The translations under genes and the position numbers were made by a program. DNA of 64,000 bases from Stenotrophobium rhamnosiphilum (lineage in GTDB: Bacteria; Pseudomonadota; Gammaproteobacteria; Nevskiales; Nevskiaceae), in the NCBI RefSeq assembly GCF_003052265.1, contig NZ_QANS01000004.1, positions 186,414 to 250,413 on the forward strand, written 5' to 3'. Numbering within the stretch: position 1 is the first letter of the stretch; every line of letters begins with the position of its first letter. Positions 16,842-24,649 of the stretch are shown here, in pieces. The notes below the pieces were generated by a model. It saw only the letters and a program-made list of their open reading frames with translations. It ran no database searches and was not told the DNA's origin.

Positions 16842-17159
16842 ATGAAAAACAAACCAGCAGCACAACGCTTCACCCACATCACCGACCCAGTAGCACGCAA
16901 ACGCCTGCTCACAACCTTCGCACCGCAGGATGCAAAAACGCTTGAGCCATTCAAGCCAACAGAGCGCGGTGAGATTCGATTCGTTTCGCGGCAAGAATCT
17001 GTCGATGAAGGCTACAGCCACTACACCAGCGAACGCCTTTGCGAGTTCTCAAAGGTCTATCGCTGTGATGACGGCAGGCTTGTTGTTCTTAGGCGAGTGG
17101 CCACGGGTAACAGCTTCGGCGCAGACCGCGCATACAACTCAACCGCTGTACCGGCGTAA
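16842..17159 (+). CDS. Unrecognised element protein, 105 aa
   Basis: Not recognised. A 105-aa basic-to-neutral soluble protein with no TM segment and no motif that I can name. The C-terminal half has RLVVLRRVATGNSFGAD. ATG at 16842 is chosen because GTGGA lies 7 nt upstream; a GTG at 16830 in the same frame is an alternative. It is the first gene of the operon behind the tandem promoters; the next gene starts 14 bp after its stop with a strong ribosome-binding site. Confidence 0.6.
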   Translation: MKNKPAAQRFTHITDPVARKRLLTTFAPQDAKTLEPFKPTERGEIRFVSRQESVDEGYSHYTSERLCEFSKVYRCDDGRLVVLRRVATGNSFGADRAYNSTAVPA

Positions 17160-17172
17160 GGGGAAAACAATC

Positions 17173-17592
17173 ATGACAACTAACGTACCAAAAGAAGTAA
17201 TCGAAGCAGCCAAAGCAGCCGTGATAAAGGAACTGCTTGCCACGAAGTGGAAAGGCCGCGAGAACATGGTGCCGTACCTCGTTCGCACACAGGACGACTA
17301 CATGAAATACCGCACTGCATTGAAGGTGAAAGAGTGGACTGGCGCAACAGATGCAGGCATCGACGCTGAGGCGCTCAAGAACGCTGTGGCAACGTCGTTC
17401 GCAGGTGGCTTCACTAAGCGTGATGGCACAGCATCAGCGGGCACAGGTGCAGTGGCACAGCCCAAGACCGTTGCAGGCTCAGGTGTGTGGCGTGAGTACG
17501 ACCAGCTCAAGGTGATCAATAGCATCGACGGCACGATCATGACTAAGGCTGGCGCAAAGAAACTCGGTTACATCGAAGAGGCCAAAGCATGA
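17173..17592 (+). CDS. Unrecognised element protein, 139 aa
   Basis: Not recognised. A 139-aa soluble protein with an alpha-helical N-terminal half (VPKEVIEAAKAAVIKELLA) and a small C-terminal part ending MTKAGAKKLGYIEEAKA. The middle contains a Gly/Ala/Ser/Thr-rich linker (about residues 75-100), suggesting two small domains. AAGGGGA stands 8 nt before the ATG. The stop overlaps the next start (ATGA). Confidence 0.65.
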   Translation: MTTNVPKEVIEAAKAAVIKELLATKWKGRENMVPYLVRTQDDYMKYRTALKVKEWTGATDAGIDAEALKNAVATSFAGGFTKRDGTASAGTGAVAQPKTVAGSGVWREYDQLKVINSIDGTIMTKAGAKKLGYIEEAKA

Positions 17593-17864
17593 GCCGGGCC
17601 ACGGTGGTAGACGGTGAAGTTTCCGAAGACATCAACGTGGATGCTTGGCACAGATTCACGCACGGTGACTGGGTTGGCTACGATTTCATTAGCCTACTCA
17701 AAGCCGGACTGATCAAGCGTGATGAGACTTGGGCTCAGTTTTATGTCTGCACAAAGCTTGGCGAAAAGTACACTGTTGCAGCAATAAGGGGCGGGCATAC
17801 AAAGTCCATCTACACCCGCCAAGCAATGGAACGTGCAGCTACGCAGAAGCAGGCGCAGCCATGA
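17589..17864 (+). CDS. Unrecognised element protein, 91 aa
   Basis: Not recognised. A 91-aa soluble protein; HGDWVGYDFISLLKAGLI and FYVCTKLGEKYTVAAIRGGHTKS suggest a compact alpha/beta fold. It overlaps both neighbours by 4 bp (ATGA at each end), which implies translational coupling and a shared stoichiometric role. Confidence 0.65.
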   Translation: MSRATVVDGEVSEDINVDAWHRFTHGDWVGYDFISLLKAGLIKRDETWAQFYVCTKLGEKYTVAAIRGGHTKSIYTRQAMERAATQKQAQP

Positions 17865-18364
17865 GCTATAAAACTGATAGGGCGTGGGGTGACTTGCTCA
17901 TCAAAGAAGCTGTGCGCCTCATTGCGCCACACATCATTGTGGTGGCACCGGACATAGTAGATCGCAGCCACGCATCAGACCTTGTGGTGCTCGACTCAGC
18001 CAGGGGCGGCATTGCTTATAGATGCCGTCGCACCAACTCATGGTCTAGTCGCTATCAATCGCAGTTCACGTTGCGCTACTGGCGTGCATCTGGTGCTGCG
18101 ACTGAATTCAAAAAGATCATGGACGGTTATGCGGCTTGGATGTTCTATTCATGGTCGGACGGCGAGCACTTCACCCGCTGGTTCTTACTTGATCTAAACG
18201 TTTTACGAGCGACACTAGAAGGTGTTGATGAAGAGCGGCTAGACATCACGATCAACAAAGATGGTAAGAGCAGCTTCGTTGCCTTCAACCTTGAAGACTT
18301 CCCGCCAGAGATGGTGATAGATGAGTACACAGAAGAGGCCAGCTATGAACAGCTTGCAGCGTAG
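17861..18364 (+). CDS. Unrecognised element protein, 167 aa (possible nuclease-like fold)
   Basis: A 167-aa protein. The N-terminal half resembles the layout of PD-(D/E)XK-type or Mrr/HJC-like domains in a loose way: helix (WGDLLIKEAVRLIA), then VVAPDIVDRSHASDLVVLD, then IAYRCRR. The match is too weak to assign a function. The C-terminal half is rich in aromatic residues (WMFYSWSDGEHFTRWF). Start ATG overlaps the previous stop by 4 bp; the next gene starts 20 bp before this one ends. Confidence 0.65.
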   Translation: MSYKTDRAWGDLLIKEAVRLIAPHIIVVAPDIVDRSHASDLVVLDSARGGIAYRCRRTNSWSSRYQSQFTLRYWRASGAATEFKKIMDGYAAWMFYSWSDGEHFTRWFLLDLNVLRATLEGVDEERLDITINKDGKSSFVAFNLEDFPPEMVIDEYTEEASYEQLAA

Positions 18365-18788
18365 GCCGTTGTCGCTGTCTCGCCTTGAGGTACACAGCGA
18401 TGCTGCTCATGGTCTGGTTGTTGTCGAGGGCGAACCCGTGAGCTTTAAACCCCTAACGGCTGAGCACTTCGAGGCGTTGCTGGTCTATCTGTCGCCCGAG
18501 GTGGCACGGGCACGCGAGTTCCTTCTCGAAGGCTCGACGGGCTGGACTGGTGGCGGTCAATGCCTCATCCCGGTGTACCGTATTGGGTGGTCTGATGGCC
18601 CAAAGCTGACAGTAAACGGGGCCAAGGCGTGCGTGGCCGCGCTTCGGCTCTACTACCCCCTTCGGGATCGTGAGGATGAGGCTGAATCCAGTGGATTTGA
18701 GCCAGTGGCAGAGGGCCAGAAGGTGGTTTCGATACAGCAAAACGCCATGTTTGAGATGAAACATTGGAATGAGAGGCGGAACCAGTAA
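18345..18788 (+). CDS. Unrecognised element protein, 147 aa
   Basis: Not recognised. A 147-aa soluble protein, with LEVHSDAAHGLVVVEGEPVSFKPLTAEHFEALLVYL at the start and a conserved-looking VYRIGWSDGPKLTVNGAKA in the middle. ATG at 18345 is preferred over one at 18321 because AGAGG lies 7 nt upstream; it then overlaps the previous gene by 20 bp. Last gene of the operon; the hairpin-rich region follows. Confidence 0.62.
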   Translation: MNSLQRRPLSLSRLEVHSDAAHGLVVVEGEPVSFKPLTAEHFEALLVYLSPEVARAREFLLEGSTGWTGGGQCLIPVYRIGWSDGPKLTVNGAKACVAALRLYYPLRDREDEAESSGFEPVAEGQKVVSIQQNAMFEMKHWNERRNQ

Positions 18789-18959
18789 GAATTATTAGAC
18801 ATAAGCGAAGTGCCTGACCATACGCCATGCACGATGGTATGTAACTCATTGTATTTATTTAAATAGGCGATGTTTCTACCACTCAAAGTGCTGGAAATAA
18901 ACTGGCTATTGGGTAGCAGTAGTAGGAATTATCTACAGGGGTGTTAGTGCTATTTCGGT

Positions 18960-19640
18960 AGACTATTCTTGCAGGCAACATGGGTTGGACGCCCTCACAG
19001 TCCCCGCCAATTACCGGCGATAGCAGCAGGTAAGTAGTACCAACGCCGCGACGGTGCGGCCTAGTCTGGTCAGAAATGACACTGCGGTATGCAGGCCCGG
19101 ACGCCCCCCGATAATGTCGAAGCTAGGGGGGATAAAGAACCACGCATGTAGGGGGATGGTTTACCTACGGCGGCAGCGAGATAGCTGTCAGCTCGGTTTA
19201 TAATTGTGTTCGTCACGTGATACCCCAACAACCCCGGGGCTTACGGTAAAACGCCGAAGGCTAGTAAGCCTGCGCCGATCCAAGGGTTACTGTATCTCGA
19301 GAACGCGAAGCGTTCACCGGCTGTCCTGACGGCCAGCCAACCGTGAAAGATTTTTCATGGGTGGATGGGTGGACAGCCACTAGCGCAGCGGAAACGCTGC
19401 CTAGCCAGCGGCACTGCTGAGCCGCTGGGGGTAGCTGCACCACAGGTGCAGAGAGCCACAATGAAAGGATGGAACATCCACTGTTTCTTTCTGTCGCTCG
19501 CCCAGCTCGCTCCGTTCCTCGCTGTGCTCGTCACGCTAGTGCAGCAGTTCAAAGCTGCTGCCTAGATCAGCGGCGATTGATAAGCCGCTGCTAGTGGCTT
19601 GCTTCCTTCCAATGTAAGCAACCCACAGTTGCCACTAGCG
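18960..19640 (+). ncRNA. Candidate large structured RNA or other hairpin-dense functional DNA
   Basis: About 680 bp without a long gene but with many perfect hairpins on the + strand: GCCGC/GCGGC (19044), CCCCCC/GGGGGG (19104), GGCT/AGCC (19259), GAACGC/GCGTTC (19300), GCAGCG-GAAA-CGCTGC with a GNRA loop (19385), CAGCGGC/GCCGCTG (19406), GCACC/GGTGC (19436), GCAGCAG/CTGCTGC (19541) and CAGCGGC/GCCGCTG (19568). The motif CACTAGCG also recurs four times in alternating orientation (about 19379, 19534, 19589, 19632), permitting long-range pairing. No known RNA class was recognised. A packaging, replication or transfer region is an alternative. Confidence 0.45.
19461..19565 (+). CDS. Possible 34-aa hydrophobic membrane peptide
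   Basis: ATG-started frame with GAGAG 5 nt upstream, coding a peptide that begins MKGWNIHCFFLSLAQLAPFL, continues hydrophobic (AVLVTLV) and ends QQFKAAA. One predicted membrane helix with charged ends, similar in layout to type I toxin peptides or small holin-like proteins. It lies inside the hairpin-dense region, and the hairpin GCAGCAG/CTGCTGC overlaps its 3' end. It may equally be chance coding in a structured RNA. Confidence 0.35.
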   Translation: MKGWNIHCFFLSLAQLAPFLAVLVTLVQQFKAAA

Positions 19641-19676
19641 TATTGTGTAGCTGCTGGATAACGAGACAGGTGGACA

Positions 19677-20036
19677 GTGAAAGCAACAGTGTTCTTGATT
19701 ATGTTTGTGGTCAGTTTGTCTAGCGTGGCTTGGGGCTATGACAACGGGCCTCAAACGATTGGTTGCGATTACAAGCAAGGTAAGGCGACAGGCACCAGCA
19801 CATGCCTGATTGTCGGCAGTGGAATGAATCAAGGCATCTCATGGCTTGTGTTCGAGGTGAACGGTAAGCGGTGGCGATACACCGATGCTTCCAGAGAGAT
19901 TGAGTTGGTCAATGCAACTGGCGCGACCATCAAGCAATACACCGTAAGCCACTCAAGCAGTCAGTGTCGTCCCGGTGGTAAACCCGCTGATGTCTACACG
20001 TTTCCCAATGGCAACCATGTCTGCTTGTACTGGTAG
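19677..20036 (+). CDS. Secreted small cysteine-containing protein
   Basis: A 119-aa protein with a clear signal peptide (MKATVFLIMFVVSLSSVAWG, cleavage after WG). The mature part of about 99 residues has four Cys (YDNGPQTIGCDYK, STCLIV, SSQCRPGG, HVCLYW), enough for two disulfides in the periplasm or outside the cell. The start is GTG with AGGTGGA just upstream. Not recognised as a known family. It faces a convergent zinc-ribbon gene 12 bp away. Role possibly surface or exclusion related; inference only. Confidence 0.65.
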   Translation: MKATVFLIMFVVSLSSVAWGYDNGPQTIGCDYKQGKATGTSTCLIVGSGMNQGISWLVFEVNGKRWRYTDASREIELVNATGATIKQYTVSHSSSQCRPGGKPADVYTFPNGNHVCLYW

Positions 20037-20048
20037 CCGCTGAGTAGA

Positions 20049-20567
20049 TTATTTGCGTGGGTGCTTTTGGGCTCGCTGCTGACCGACCCATCTGCCAAGT
20101 CGATGAGCTAGTGTCTCTTCATCATCATGGATGCGTGCATTTCTTTCTTCGTAACGAGTTAATGCACTATCTATCGCCACAGCCCTAACGACATCTTGCG
20201 GATCGAACTGATGGTTGCAGAAGCGACATACCTGTGCCGCAGCTTTGATCTGTTCTGCGCATCTTGGGCAGATCTTCGATCCTTGAGCACCGGTCGCAGT
20301 TTGAGATTTACGTTGTTCGTACGTTACGGACAGCACCCCGTCCGGCTTTACGATCAACATGTAGATAAGAATCAAAATCCCGATGATCGCGAAGCACAGG
20401 ATCAGAGCCAAGATAAATGACCCACATCCATAGGAGCCGGGTGCATAGCTTTGAGAGGTGGGTACGTATCCCTTTAATCCCATCGTCGCGGCATCTCTTT
20501 TGAATGCTCGCGCCGCCCCATCTTGGCTCCCACGGTACGTCTTAACAACGACAGGATGCTCAGCCAT
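20049..20567 (-). CDS. Membrane protein with zinc ribbon
   Basis: A 172-aa protein. Residues 1-45 are soluble (basic, with KTYRGSQDGAARAFKRDAATM resembling the short domain found before zinc-ribbon membrane proteins). One or two TM segments follow (FILALILCFAIIGILILIYMLIV, about residues 51-73), then a rubredoxin-like zinc ribbon CPRC...CRFC (about 101-118), then a charged C-terminus. Topology suggests a membrane-anchored metal-binding or sensor protein. It is the only gene on the minus strand in the element. Confidence 0.7.
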   Translation of the reverse strand: MAEHPVVVKTYRGSQDGAARAFKRDAATMGLKGYVPTSQSYAPGSYGCGSFILALILCFAIIGILILIYMLIVKPDGVLSVTYEQRKSQTATGAQGSKICPRCAEQIKAAAQVCRFCNHQFDPQDVVRAVAIDSALTRYEERNARIHDDEETLAHRLGRWVGQQRAQKHPRK

Positions 20568-20934
20568 GTTTCTTCCTAAAATTGAACCGTCTAGTAGCGG
20601 TGACTAATGCCGGGTTTCGACGATTTTCATCGGGCGGTTTATCAACAAGGCCCTGATTTCTTATGATTGTCTTGGCACTATCGCCGGATTAAACCAAAAA
20701 TTCAATGTCTGCACATCGGGTGGATCGTAGGCGCAGCCCGACGCCTTTGGGCTGAGATGTAGCCAGCCTGTGGTGATCGACCTCACATCAATTCCAGCAT
20801 TCAACTGTCAGGAATTATGGTGAAATTTTAAGACGGGTGTCGAAGCTGTATAGCGCGAGGGTCGGCCCCCTGCTGGCCCCTCTGATGAGGCCGCTGCTTT
20901 TTGACCCCCCCCGATACTTCTGGCGTCTGTCGCG
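20568..20934. other. Non-coding stretch in the element, nothing recognised
   Basis: About 370 bp upstream of the zinc-ribbon gene and before the tRNA-like relic. It contains a C8 run near 20905 but no convincing frame, RNA or repeat. Confidence 0.4.
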
Positions 20935-20937
20935 ATT

Positions 20938-20990
20938 AGCTCAGTTGTTAGAGCAGCAGACAGAGCGAAGCGACAACACTTAATCAGTGT
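20938..20990 (+). pseudogene. tRNA-Lys-like relic with an insertion at the anticodon
   Basis: On the + strand, TTAGCTCAGTTGTTAGAGCAGC matches the D-arm of the intact tRNA-Lys on the opposite strand almost base for base. Then about 18 extra bases separate the 5' anticodon arm from TTAATCAGT. No proper T-arm follows. It looks like a decayed copy of the host tRNA brought or made by an earlier integration. Confidence 0.5.
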
Positions 20991-21004
20991 CGCATTCAAT
21001 GTTG

Positions 21005-21027
21005 GTCTACTAGTTGTCTACTGGAAT
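21005..21027 (+). repeat. Probable integrase arm sites, right
   Basis: Second copy of the tandem GTCTACT(G/A)G sequence found at 15179-15201, same orientation, one mismatch. It lies 46 bp inside the right att repeat. Confidence 0.6.
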
Positions 21028-21060
21028 AAAAAAAGACCTAGGCTTTTGGCCTAAGTCCTT
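21028..21060 (-). terminator. Element-supplied terminator for the tRNA-His-Lys operon
   Basis: Minus strand: GACTTAGGC, 5-nt loop, GCCTAGGTC (one G-U pair), then T7. It lies 8 bp beyond the tRNA-Lys 3' end but inside the element, replacing the displaced original at 15003-15033. Confidence 0.85.
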
Positions 21061-21067
21061 GATTAGA

Positions 21068-21143
<76 letters not shown>

Positions 21144-21165
21144 ATCTGTTTCAACGATTAAAAAC

Positions 21166-21242
21166 TGGGGTGATCGACGGGGCTCGAACCCGCGACAACC
21201 AGAATCACAATCTGGGACTCTACCAACTGAGCTACGACCACC
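21166..21242 (-). tRNA. tRNA-His (anticodon GTG)
   Basis: Minus strand: G at -1 opposite C73, acceptor GTGGTCG / CGATCAC, D-arm GCTCAGTTGGTAGAG, anticodon stem CCAGA / TCTGG with loop TTGTGAT (anticodon GTG), T-arm with GGTTCGAGCC, encoded CCA. It lies 22 bp upstream of tRNA-Lys in the same direction, so both are one transcript. Confidence 0.96.
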
Positions 21243-21255
21243 GTTGAGGGCGCGG

Positions 21256-21284
21256 ATCATAACAAAAACCTGCCGGAGGCAACA
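21256..21284 (-). promoter_or_regulatory. Promoter of the tRNA-His-Lys operon
   Basis: On the minus strand, -10 TATGAT with upstream TTGCCT (15-bp spacer) or TGTTGC (17-bp spacer), then a GC-rich discriminator CCGCGCC typical of stringently controlled stable-RNA promoters. tRNA-His begins 13 bp after the -10. Confidence 0.5.
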
Positions 21285-21304
21285 GAGGATTGCCGATTAT
21301 TTCG

Positions 21305-21327
21305 AACAAAACGGCTTAATTAAGCCG
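21305..21327 (-). terminator. Terminator of the wax ester synthase gene
   Basis: 16-bp perfect palindrome CGGCTTAATTAAGCCG (21312-21327), followed on the minus strand by TTTTGTT. It lies 38 bp after the stop codon at 21366. Confidence 0.6.
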
Positions 21328-21365
21328 CTTGTTTGATCGGAGCCATGTTGCCAACGGTGTTTTTG

Positions 21366-22766
21366 TTAGCGTGAGGCGCGTTTGCCTTGGGGCTTGGCCA
21401 GTGCTTCCAGCTCATGCAGTGCTTCGCCGGTGTAAACCGCCAAACGCTGCATATGCGGCAGCGTGTCGCGGCAACCGGTGAAGCCAAAGTTAAGCGTGCC
21501 GGCGTACGACAAGCAAGTAATGTTCAGCGCGCCGCCGTGAGCAATCAGCGAGACCGGATACATGGCCTCCAGTCGCGCGCCGTTGAAATACAGCGGCTGA
21601 TCAGGGCCCGGAACGTTAGAGATGGTGACGTTAAACACCGGACGCACGCGACCGCCGAGGCCGCTGATCAGCTGGAGCATATAAGGCGCCATCAGCATCA
21701 CGGTGTATTTCATCAGCGCATCGCGTGGCAGCGTTTGCAGATGTTCTTTGGCTTTCTCAGTCGAGATTTTGATCGCTTCTAAGCGGCTCACTGGGTCTGC
21801 GATATCCGTTCCCAAGTTGGCGATGATGAAGCTGATCGCATTGCCGGTGCCTTGGTCATCCTTGGGGCGCACATTGACCGGAATGCCGGTGATCAATGGT
21901 TTCTTGGGCAGTGTGTTGGACTCTTCCATAAAGCGACGCAGCGCGGTCGAGGAGAGATACAACACGATGTCATTGAGCGAGCACTCAAAGTGCTTGGCCA
22001 GATTTTTGAGCGTGGTCAGATCGTACTGCTGTGTCGCAAAACGACGCTGACCGGTGACGCGATGATTCAGGACCGAGATTGGTCCGCTGAACGGCGCCGT
22101 CAGGCCGTTTTCCCCAGGCTTGGAGCCACGCATGATGCGCGTGAACGCCTTGATGACCTGTGGCACGGAACTGCCGCTTTTAACGTGCAGCGTCTTGGCC
22201 GCAACTTGTTCCACTGACTGCGCTGTTTCTTCTTTCGGGCTGCTGCGATCAGGTTGCACAGTCCACGGCGCAGGCATCACCAGATCATTCGGATCACGCG
22301 AAAGAATGCGTTGCAGCAAACGCACGCCACTAACACCGTCGATCAGTGAATGGTGCATCTTGGTATAGAGCGCGAAGCGATTGTTCTCCAAGCCTTCGAT
22401 TACATGGCATTCCCATAGCGGGCGCTTGAAGTCGAGCTGATGGCTATGCAGGCGTGAAATCAAAACACCGAGTTCGCGCTCGCCACCGGGTGCGGGCAGG
22501 GCGGAGTGACGCACGTGATAGTCGAGATCGAGATTGTTATCGACCTTCCACGTGGCGAGGAAGCCACCCATCTTTGGGCTGCGCAGTTTCAGGTTCCAAG
22601 GCGATGAGTAGTTACGCTCTGACTTGATACGCGCCAGCATCTGTCCGAGGAAATCGCTGGGAGCGTTCTTCGGCAGTGAAAAAATCTGAAGATTGCCAAC
22701 GTGCATCGGCGTGTCGTGTGACTCGACAGACAGCCAAGATGCATCCAAAGGATTCAGGCGTTTCAT
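21366..22766 (-). CDS. Wax ester synthase / acyl-CoA:diacylglycerol acyltransferase
   Basis: A 466-aa WS/DGAT enzyme, which joins acyl-CoA to long-chain alcohols or diacylglycerol to make storage lipid. The catalytic motif HHxxxDG is present as HHSLIDG near residue 135. Other family blocks: PLDASWL at the start, NDIVLYLSS, and NVRPKDDQGTGNAISF. ATG at 22766 (MKRLNPLDASW) is chosen because GGGGGAG lies 8 nt upstream and the 24 extra residues from an upstream start are unlike the family. It is divergent from the PBP4 gene; 22767-23064 is the shared promoter region with no other feature seen. Confidence 0.93.
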   Translation of the reverse strand: MKRLNPLDASWLSVESHDTPMHVGNLQIFSLPKNAPSDFLGQMLARIKSERNYSSPWNLKLRSPKMGGFLATWKVDNNLDLDYHVRHSALPAPGGERELGVLISRLHSHQLDFKRPLWECHVIEGLENNRFALYTKMHHSLIDGVSGVRLLQRILSRDPNDLVMPAPWTVQPDRSSPKEETAQSVEQVAAKTLHVKSGSSVPQVIKAFTRIMRGSKPGENGLTAPFSGPISVLNHRVTGQRRFATQQYDLTTLKNLAKHFECSLNDIVLYLSSTALRRFMEESNTLPKKPLITGIPVNVRPKDDQGTGNAISFIIANLGTDIADPVSRLEAIKISTEKAKEHLQTLPRDALMKYTVMLMAPYMLQLISGLGGRVRPVFNVTISNVPGPDQPLYFNGARLEAMYPVSLIAHGGALNITCLSYAGTLNFGFTGCRDTLPHMQRLAVYTGEALHELEALAKPQGKRASR

Positions 22767-23064
22767 CAATGGTCTCCCCCAGTGACTGGGTATAGTTTTA
22801 TGTTTTGTTATGTAGCCAGCTACAAGCTGATCGAGCATCCTAACGCCGGGCCGTTGAAAAACGAAATAGCCCTGATATAGGTGGTTTGGCTGGTGTGGGA
22901 ACCATTATCCAAGAGTTGCGTCTCAAGGACTCTGCGCCAGTGCACATAAATGTTTGCTTACACTCTATTGAGCGCATGGCTGGTAACGTATACAAAGTCC
23001 CCTTATTTTGAATTCTATGTGCCGAATCGCCCACGGGGTTGGCACCTAGCGACGGAGAGCTGCA

Positions 23065-24549
23065 TTGCAAGAGATTTCACCACGCCGAGGCCGTCGAGCC
23101 TTGGCCGTTCGGTTGTTGAGTGTTGCGGTTATGGGTTTGAGCCTGCCTGCCTTTGCCGACTGGCAAGCCTTGGGAGCTTTGGAGCGCAGTGGCGCTCGCA
23201 TCACCGCCAATGCGGTTGATCTGGATTCCGGCAACATCATTCAGCAGCTCAACGCCGATGATCGCCTCAGTCCGGCCTCGCTGACCAAAATGGTGGTGGC
23301 TGCGGCAGCGCTCGACACGTGGGCCGCCGACAAAACTTTCCAGACTCGTTTGCTTGGCACGGGTTCGCTGAAGAATGGCGTCATCAGCGGCAACCTGATC
23401 ATGAGCGGTGGCGGCGATGCCACGCTCGAACATCAAGCGCTGTGGAAGCTCGCTGTGCAGCTCAAAGCTGCGGGTATCACGAGCGTCAATGGTGGATTGA
23501 TCGTCAACACTTCGCCGCTGGGCGAAATGAAATGTGAAACACAGGATCGCTGCGACGCCATGACGCGCAGCGCAACCGCATATAACGCTCCGATTGCGGC
23601 GGTCGGCGTGGACTTTGGTAACTGGTGCATCGATGTGCGCGCTGCAGAAGTCGGTGCGGACGCGATTGTGGTCGGCTGCAGCGTTGCCCAGCTACCGGTG
23701 CCAGTGCAGGGCAATATTAAAACCACGAAAGCGAATGTTCGCTCGACGCTTTGGGTAGAGCGCTTCACCGAGCCCGGCATCGGCGACGTGATTCGTGTTG
23801 GTGGCACCATGCCTGCGGGTTCGGGACAAAGCGTGTATCGCGCCATGTCTGATCCGGCGCTAGGCACCGGCTTATTGATGGCTGAAACCTTGCGCGAAAT
23901 TGGCATCGCCATGAATGGGCCGGTGAGTGTGAGTCATGCTGCTTTGCAGAAAGACGCTTATGTGATGGCCGCAGTCGATGGCCTTTCGCTCAAGGAACAA
24001 CTTGGCCGCATGCTGCGTTTTTCCAATAACTACATCGCAGACGTGCTGACGCTCAACATCGCAACGGTTGGCAATCAAACGCCAGAAACTTTGGCGGATG
24101 CTGGCACGACCTTGTCCAATTACATTGCGCGCGTGCAGAAGAATGGCAAGCGCGCCAAAGTTTCACCGCCACGCATTTACAGTGGTAGCGGACTGACGCC
24201 AGAGAATGAATTTTCAGCAGATGAACTCACGGCTGTCTTGGCGAATCAGTACTACAACACGCGCAACTTCCCCGCGTTCTACGGCGGCCTTGTAGTTCCA
24301 CGTCAAGCGCCATTCGCGTTTCTGCGTTTAGGTAGTGCTGCGTGGCTCGATCGCGTTGCACTCAAGACCGGCACCATGAACGAGCCTTATTCGGTCTGCG
24401 GTGTCTCGGGTTACATCCGCAAGAAAAATGGTGGCTGGATTGCCTTCACCACCATCGTCAACGGCAGCCCGCGCGTGAAAAAAGTACCGCTCTATAAAGC
24501 GATGGAAGCGATTCGTGCGGATATTGATGATTTGCTAGAGCGGTACTAG
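23065..24549 (+). CDS. dacB: D-Ala-D-Ala carboxypeptidase/endopeptidase PBP4 (peptidase S13)
   Basis: A 494-aa periplasmic peptidoglycan enzyme that trims or opens peptide cross-links. Signal peptide at residues 10-31 ending AFADW. Active-site motifs: SLTK (Ser72, Lys75), SxN as SNN in RFSNNYIAD (about 320), and KTG in ALKTGTMN (about 435). The large inserted domain between the first two motifs is typical of class C PBPs. Start TTG at 23065 with GGAG 7 nt upstream. Single gene, followed by an inverted repeat. Confidence 0.92.
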   Translation: MQEISPRRGRRALAVRLLSVAVMGLSLPAFADWQALGALERSGARITANAVDLDSGNIIQQLNADDRLSPASLTKMVVAAAALDTWAADKTFQTRLLGTGSLKNGVISGNLIMSGGGDATLEHQALWKLAVQLKAAGITSVNGGLIVNTSPLGEMKCETQDRCDAMTRSATAYNAPIAAVGVDFGNWCIDVRAAEVGADAIVVGCSVAQLPVPVQGNIKTTKANVRSTLWVERFTEPGIGDVIRVGGTMPAGSGQSVYRAMSDPALGTGLLMAETLREIGIAMNGPVSVSHAALQKDAYVMAAVDGLSLKEQLGRMLRFSNNYIADVLTLNIATVGNQTPETLADAGTTLSNYIARVQKNGKRAKVSPPRIYSGSGLTPENEFSADELTAVLANQYYNTRNFPAFYGGLVVPRQAPFAFLRLGSAAWLDRVALKTGTMNEPYSVCGVSGYIRKKNGGWIAFTTIVNGSPRVKKVPLYKAMEAIRADIDDLLERY

Positions 24550-24559
24550 CTGATTACTT

Positions 24560-24642
24560 GTAGGGTGGGTAGAGCGTAGCGAAACCCACCGCTATCACAT
24601 GCTACAGAGATGGTGGGTTTCGCTGCGCTCTACCCACCCTAC
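24560..24642. repeat. Inverted repeat of the GTAGGGTGGGTAGAGCG type
   Basis: Arms 24560-24590 and 24612-24642 are 31 bp with one mismatch, centred on about 21 bp. This type of intergenic element (ending GAAACCCACC) is seen widely in proteobacterial genomes. It lies between the converging dacB and hemoglobin genes and could form a long transcript hairpin that ends or stabilises both. Confidence 0.85.
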
Positions 24643-24649
24643 GGTTTGG

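Noticed and set aside
18960-19640. Known tmRNA, RNase P, group I or group II intron
   Set aside because: A short match to a group I R-like sequence (GGTGCAGAGA near 19445) exists, but no P/S partners, no group II domain V and no tmRNA landmarks could be found.
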